Shown here piece after piece: positions 60,618 to 64,000 of a stretch of 64,000 bases of DNA. The stretch lies in the NCBI RefSeq assembly GCF_934636665.1, contig NZ_CAKUAT010000009.1:1-64000 (forward strand), in the 5' to 3' direction. Both the position numbers and the translations under genes were made by a program. Numbering within the stretch: position 1 is the stretch's first letter; the number at the start of each line of letters is the position of its first letter. The notes beneath the pieces were generated by a model. That model was not told where the DNA came from, did no database searches, and saw nothing but the letters and a program-made list of their open reading frames with translations. Source of the stretch: an uncultured Senegalimassilia sp. (GTDB lineage Bacteria; Actinomycetota; Coriobacteriia; Coriobacteriales; Eggerthellaceae).

Positions 60618-60646
60618 GTAATACACGGTGAACTTTTCACTTGCAA
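60618..60646 (-). promoter_or_regulatory. Promoter of the NlpC/P60 gene
   Basis: On the minus strand a -35 TTGCAA (60646-60641) and a -10 TATTAC (60623-60618) are 17 bases apart, about 58 bases before the start codon. The rest of the gap to 60935 shows no gene. Confidence 0.5.
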
Positions 60647-60935
60647 CGCCACAGCTTTTCCATGCTAGCTTTTCCTCACGCCAGGACGATGATACGCAGG
60701 GCTCCCCCATGTAAGCTTCGCGCGATTCGCGTTTCGCGCACCCAAACGGCGCGTTCATTCAATGTCCGGGGTCTGGCAGACGGCGAAGCTGGGGCGCGTG
60801 GTGAAGAGATGTACGAACCGTCGAAGAAAGGAAGGGGACGAAGCGAAAGGCGACAAAGCGGAGATTACGTACGGAGAAGCGGGGGTGCGAAACGAAGAAT
60901 GTGGGCGGCGGAGAGGGCGAAATCGCGCGAGAACA

Positions 60936-60971
60936 CAAAAACCCGCCGCCCTCGAAGGAGGACGGCGGGTT
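60936..60971 (-). terminator. Rho-independent terminator of the TrpR-like gene
   Basis: AACCCGCCGCCCTC pairs with 60958-60971 (one mismatch) around GAAG. On the minus strand it is followed by TTTTTGTG. Confidence 0.8.
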
Positions 60972-61068
60972 CGATTCAGCCGTATCAACGTGTTGGCGAC
61001 AGATGCGCTGCAAGAGGCACCGCGCGGGGCATGCCGGGAAGCTCCGGTTCCGCCCTGCCGCTCGGGTT

Positions 61069-61368
61069 CTACTTCCCTTTGCGAACGTCGTCCAGGATGT
61101 TGAGCGCCATGGTGTAGCCGCCGGCGCCGTAGCTCAGGCACTTCGACACGCGGGCGATGGTGGTTGCCGAAGCCCCCGTGGCCTTCTCGATGGAAGCATA
61201 CGAGTTGCCGGCGTCGAGCTGGCGAGCAACGGCCAGGCGCTGCGAGGTCTCGCGGATCTCGCGGATGGTGAACAGATCTTCAAGCAGCAGGAAGATGTCG
61301 TCCTTGTCCTGGATTTTTGAGAAAACGGTCAGCAGATCCTCCACCTCGGGGGTTCTCAGCTCGCTCAT
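61069..61368 (-). CDS. YerC/YecD TrpR-like DNA-binding protein
   Basis: A 99-residue helical protein of the TrpR-related YerC family: FLLLEDLFTIREIRETSQRL and a helix-turn-helix YASIEKATGASATTIARVSKCL, ending in a short basic tail. Related Firmicute proteins are small regulators of uncertain target; no trp genes are near. The ATG at 61368 has AAAGG ten bases upstream, and a TACAAT -10 may lie at 61413-61408 on the minus strand. Confidence 0.85.
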   Translation of the reverse strand: MSELRTPEVEDLLTVFSKIQDKDDIFLLLEDLFTIREIRETSQRLAVARQLDAGNSYASIEKATGASATTIARVSKCLSYGAGGYTMALNILDDVRKGK

Positions 61369-61488
61369 TCGGCATCGCCTTTCCGATTCACCGGGTCCTT
61401 TGCCTTTATTGTACTCCATCACGATGGAGTGCTCGAGAACTCCGCAAACCCCCACCGCAAACGGCAAGCAAGCAAGACGCTCAGGGGG

Positions 61489-61648
61489 TCGGACGCTTGG
61501 GGGACGTAGGATTAGGATGCTTGGGGTCCGCAAACCCCCGCCGCAAACGGCGGTTCGCCGAAGCGTCTTACCAGCCGCCGACCGCCTCGGGAGCAATCGA
61601 ACGGGCAGAGCGACCAAGAGCAAACCTGGCAGATAAGCCTCCGTCCCC
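61489..61648. repeat. Dispersed inverted-repeat element, copy 3 (divergent)
   Basis: It begins with TCGGACGCTTGGGGGACGTAGG and ends with CAAACCTGGCAGATAAGCCTC then CGTCCCC, the same outer sequences as copies 1 and 2. The arms are less well matched (about 13 of 15). Its right end overlaps the terminator at 61636-61672. Confidence 0.5.
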
Positions 61649-61672
61649 GAGTGCCATTTGGGGACGGAGGCT
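61636..61672 (-). terminator. Hairpin after the Cthe_2159-type gene
   Basis: AGCCTCCGTCCCC (61636-61648) pairs perfectly with 61660-61672. It lies 20 bases past the stop at 61692. Confidence 0.6.
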
Positions 61673-61691
61673 CCTGCCGAATCCGGACCTC

Positions 61692-63920
61692 TTACTTGCT
61701 GCCGCCTGCAGCAGGGCCGTCCACACCGACCGCACCGCCGGCTCCGTTCGCGCCTGCGGCGCCCATGCCACCCATGCCGCCGGCTCCATCCATGCCGCCA
61801 ACGCCCGCAGACGCCGTGCAGCTGGCCGTGATCGCGGTTTCGCTGCCGCCGCTCACCGTGCCGGAATCCGTGTAGCCGTCGGCGTTGGCGTTCGCCACCT
61901 CACCGCCGATGACCAGGGTGTATTCGCCGCCTTCCGCAAAAGCCGGGCTGGACGCCAGCACCATGCAGAAGCGCTTGGTGGCCGTGAACGACGCCACCAC
62001 GTTGCCGCTGCCGTCGACCACGCATACGCTCTGGCCGGCCTCGCCGCTTGCCGAGGCCATGGCGAAGGCCTGCGTGCCGCTGGTGAAGTTTTGCGCCATG
62101 CCCGTGGAACCCACCATGAGCACGGTGCCGCCAGTGACGGTCGCGCTGCCGTCGTAGTCGAACGCGCCGTCGCCGTCGCTGGTGGGCCCGGAGACCAGCA
62201 GCACACCGCCCGTCACCTCGACGTTGCCGTTGCTGTCGATGGCATCGCCGACGGAATCCACCACCAAGTAGCCGCCGTTGATCTGGATGAGGCAGTCGTC
62301 ATCGGCCTGGCCCATGCCGCCGCCTGCCGCGGGGCCTCCGCCCTGCTGGCCGGGATCGGCGGCACCGCCCGCATTATCGCCGGCCGGCAGCTCGGGCGCG
62401 CTTCCGCCCTGCTGAGCACCGGCAGCATCGGGGGCTTGACCACCTTGCTGCGCGCCCGCAGCTTCCGGGGCCTGCCCACCCTGCGGGGCGCCTGCGGGTG
62501 CCTGGCCGCCGGCGTTCTGAGCCGCCGCGCCGCCGCCCTGGCCGGGCACACCGGGCGTGCCACCGTTGGGCAGCGTGGTGCTCACCGTATCGGCGTCGGC
62601 ATCGTCGGACAGGTCGGCAGCGCTGGCGTTCACGCCGTCATCGCTTGCCACGATGTGCGTGTTGCCGCCGTTGACGTAGACCTTCTCCGCTTCGTAGCCC
62701 TCATAACAGCTGGTCACGTTCACGGTTCCGTCGTCCACGGTCAGCTTCGTCTCCGCATGGAACGCGTCGTCGCCGGCGCTCACCTCTATCGCGGAGCCCA
62801 GCAGATGCATCTCCAAATCGGAATGGAACGCGTCATCGTTGGCCGCCACCGTCATCGAGCCGCCCGCAAGACGGACGAGCGTCTTGCCTTGCACCGCATC
62901 GTCACCGGCTTGGATGTCGAACGTGCCGCCGTCGATGCTCACGAAACCCTTCGTCGGCTTGTCGTCCTTGTTCGACTTGATGCCGTCGCCGCCCGCTTCG
63001 ATGGCGAAGACGCCGTCGCGGATCTTCACGCAATCGCGACCGCGCAGGCCGTCTTCCACGGCGCTGATGTTGTACGTTCCCGATACCACCACCAGATCGT
63101 CCTTCGAGCACACCGCGTGGCGATACGCGCTCGTCACGTTCAGCGTCCCGGACCCGTTCAGCGTCAGGTCGCAGCGGCTGAACAGCGTGGCATAGGGCTC
63201 ATCGGAATCATCTTCCAGCGCACATGACGACCCATCGGACAGGCTGTTCTCCGTCCCTGCGTCCAAGGTGACGAAGCACTTGTCGGCGTTGCGCACGTAG
63301 ATCGCCGAGCCGTCCTCGTTATGAATGGTCGTGCCCGCCAACACCAGCTGCACCTTGTCATCGTCGCCGGCGTCGACCAGCAGCTGCCCGTCGGTCAGCT
63401 CGCCCGACACCACGTACGTGCCCGCCGACGAGATGACCACGCCGTCGGCGGACGCCTGGGCGCCCGTCCCCTGCACGCTGGCCGAATCGCCGGACAGCGT
63501 GATGACGGTCGCCGACGACGCGTCATAGGAAGCATCAAGGTCGCGCTTGGAATAGTCCAGGTCAAGAGCGCTTTCGTCAAACGCAGCCGCAACCTCTTCG
63601 AACGATGCGTACTCCGCGTCGGAGGCGCTTGCCGCAGCGGCCTGCTCGGATGCGGCCGAGTTTTCCGCACCCGTCGAAACCGCCGCGCAGCCTTCCATCG
63701 CAAGCACGCCGCTCAAAGCCAGCAGGGCGATCGCGCCGCACGCCAGGCGCGTCAGCCCGCGCACATCGGTGCGCTCCCTCGCCGATGATCCGCCCGCCGC
63801 AGGCGCGGCGACATCGAGACTCTGCTCCTCTTCTTCGCCAACAGCCCGGCGAAACGCCCCGGGTCCATCGGCAGCGCCTTCGCGCGCCGCCCGGGCGCGT
63901 CGGTTCGCAAACCGGCCCAT
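61692..63920 (-). CDS. Surface carbohydrate-binding protein, Cthe_2159 type
   Basis: A 742-residue protein: a basic cytoplasmic N terminus of about 55 residues, a membrane helix (about 56-76, followed by EGC, a poor lipobox), and an outer right-handed beta-helix of short repeats (SIDGGTFDIQAGDDAVQG, then NDDAFHSDL, GDDAFHAE), typical of the Cthe_2159/DUF4353 group that binds acidic polysaccharide and Ca2+. A Gly/Gln/Ala/Pro-rich low-complexity insert (about 460-560) splits the helix, and a Gly-rich tail ends the protein. It is coupled to the upstream gene by TAAATG with AAGGAGG. Confidence 0.83.
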   Translation of the reverse strand: MGRFANRRARAAREGAADGPGAFRRAVGEEEEQSLDVAAPAAGGSSARERTDVRGLTRLACGAIALLALSGVLAMEGCAAVSTGAENSAASEQAAAASASDAEYASFEEVAAAFDESALDLDYSKRDLDASYDASSATVITLSGDSASVQGTGAQASADGVVISSAGTYVVSGELTDGQLLVDAGDDDKVQLVLAGTTIHNEDGSAIYVRNADKCFVTLDAGTENSLSDGSSCALEDDSDEPYATLFSRCDLTLNGSGTLNVTSAYRHAVCSKDDLVVVSGTYNISAVEDGLRGRDCVKIRDGVFAIEAGGDGIKSNKDDKPTKGFVSIDGGTFDIQAGDDAVQGKTLVRLAGGSMTVAANDDAFHSDLEMHLLGSAIEVSAGDDAFHAETKLTVDDGTVNVTSCYEGYEAEKVYVNGGNTHIVASDDGVNASAADLSDDADADTVSTTLPNGGTPGVPGQGGGAAAQNAGGQAPAGAPQGGQAPEAAGAQQGGQAPDAAGAQQGGSAPELPAGDNAGGAADPGQQGGGPAAGGGMGQADDDCLIQINGGYLVVDSVGDAIDSNGNVEVTGGVLLVSGPTSDGDGAFDYDGSATVTGGTVLMVGSTGMAQNFTSGTQAFAMASASGEAGQSVCVVDGSGNVVASFTATKRFCMVLASSPAFAEGGEYTLVIGGEVANANADGYTDSGTVSGGSETAITASCTASAGVGGMDGAGGMGGMGAAGANGAGGAVGVDGPAAGGSK

Positions 63921-64000
63921 TTAGAGCACCTCCTTGGAAATCTGCGCGTTGCTCAAGCTGACCTTCAGGTTCCCGTTCAGGCAGCGCACCTCGTCCATCA
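63921..64000 (-). CDS. C-terminal end of an upstream gene, perhaps DUF4956
   Basis: Only the last 26 codons are in the window, ending LNGNLKVSLSNAQISKEVL. The GNLKVSL segment recalls the end of DUF4956 membrane proteins, which commonly accompany Cthe_2159-type and polyphosphate-polymerase (VTC-domain) genes. The stop touches the start of the next gene, so they are one operon. Identification rests on a short tail. Confidence 0.45.
   Translation of the reverse strand, partial: MDEVRCLNGNLKVSLSNAQISKEVL

Overview
The window is high-GC DNA with TTG, GTG and ATG starts. It looks like a strictly anaerobic, respiring actinobacterium of the Coriobacteriia, most likely Eggerthellaceae (Eggerthella, Gordonibacter, Adlercreutzia or a relative). 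The evidence is two DMSO-reductase-type molybdoenzyme operons, three regulators made of a 12-helix membrane part plus a LuxR-type DNA-binding end, a Tat-exported fumarate-reductase-like flavoprotein paired with a multihaem cytochrome, and a set of secreted FMN proteins. Genus assignment is inference; no rRNA lies in the window.

Layout. 1-14015: two paralogous molybdoenzyme operons on the minus strand (catalytic A, four-cluster ferredoxin B, membrane anchor C), each divergent from its own membrane LuxR regulator; an AAA/DUF4143 ATPase lies between them. 14250-25360: housekeeping and amino-acid genes (dtd, type III glutamine synthetase, rplM-rpsI, metA with an acetyl-CoA-type active site, HAD phosphatase, pyrE, hom, lysA). 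25885-29189: a MoaE-like protein, a sortase-type surface protein, a small winged-helix protein and a serine resolvase, in a less GC-rich and partly gene-poor stretch. 29727-37880: purL, a small membrane protein, purC and a histidine kinase/response regulator pair. 38034-39698: a membrane-anchored protein with an internal twin-arginine segment.

40142-50053 is the most distinctive block: a plus-strand run of a 1293-residue wall-anchor-type FMN-binding protein, a protein with three FMN-binding domains, a small FMN-binding membrane protein, a NapH-like polyferredoxin, an ApbE flavin transferase, an EetA-like NusG-II protein, and an EetB-like Gx transporter fused to EcfT. Together they look like a flavin-based extracellular electron transfer chain: the polyferredoxin and Eet proteins move electrons through the membrane, and ApbE attaches FMN to the outer proteins that carry them outward.

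50378-64000: a DUF454 protein, a rubrerythrin behind a Fur/PerR-like box, a phosphodiesterase, a third membrane LuxR regulator, the flavoprotein/cytochrome c reductase pair, Hsp20 behind a perfect CIRCE element, a Nudix hydrolase, an NlpC/P60 peptidase, a TrpR-like regulator and a Cthe_2159-type surface protein. Between hsp20 and the Nudix gene, at 58181-58406, lie seven adjacent hairpins with unrelated stems but a shared UCCC-type loop. This is a candidate undescribed non-coding RNA and one of the two strongest novelty signals here; the other is the flavin electron-transfer locus. A three-copy inverted-repeat element (near 5.6, 14.1 and 61.5 kb) and several tandem or duplicated non-coding segments complete the picture.
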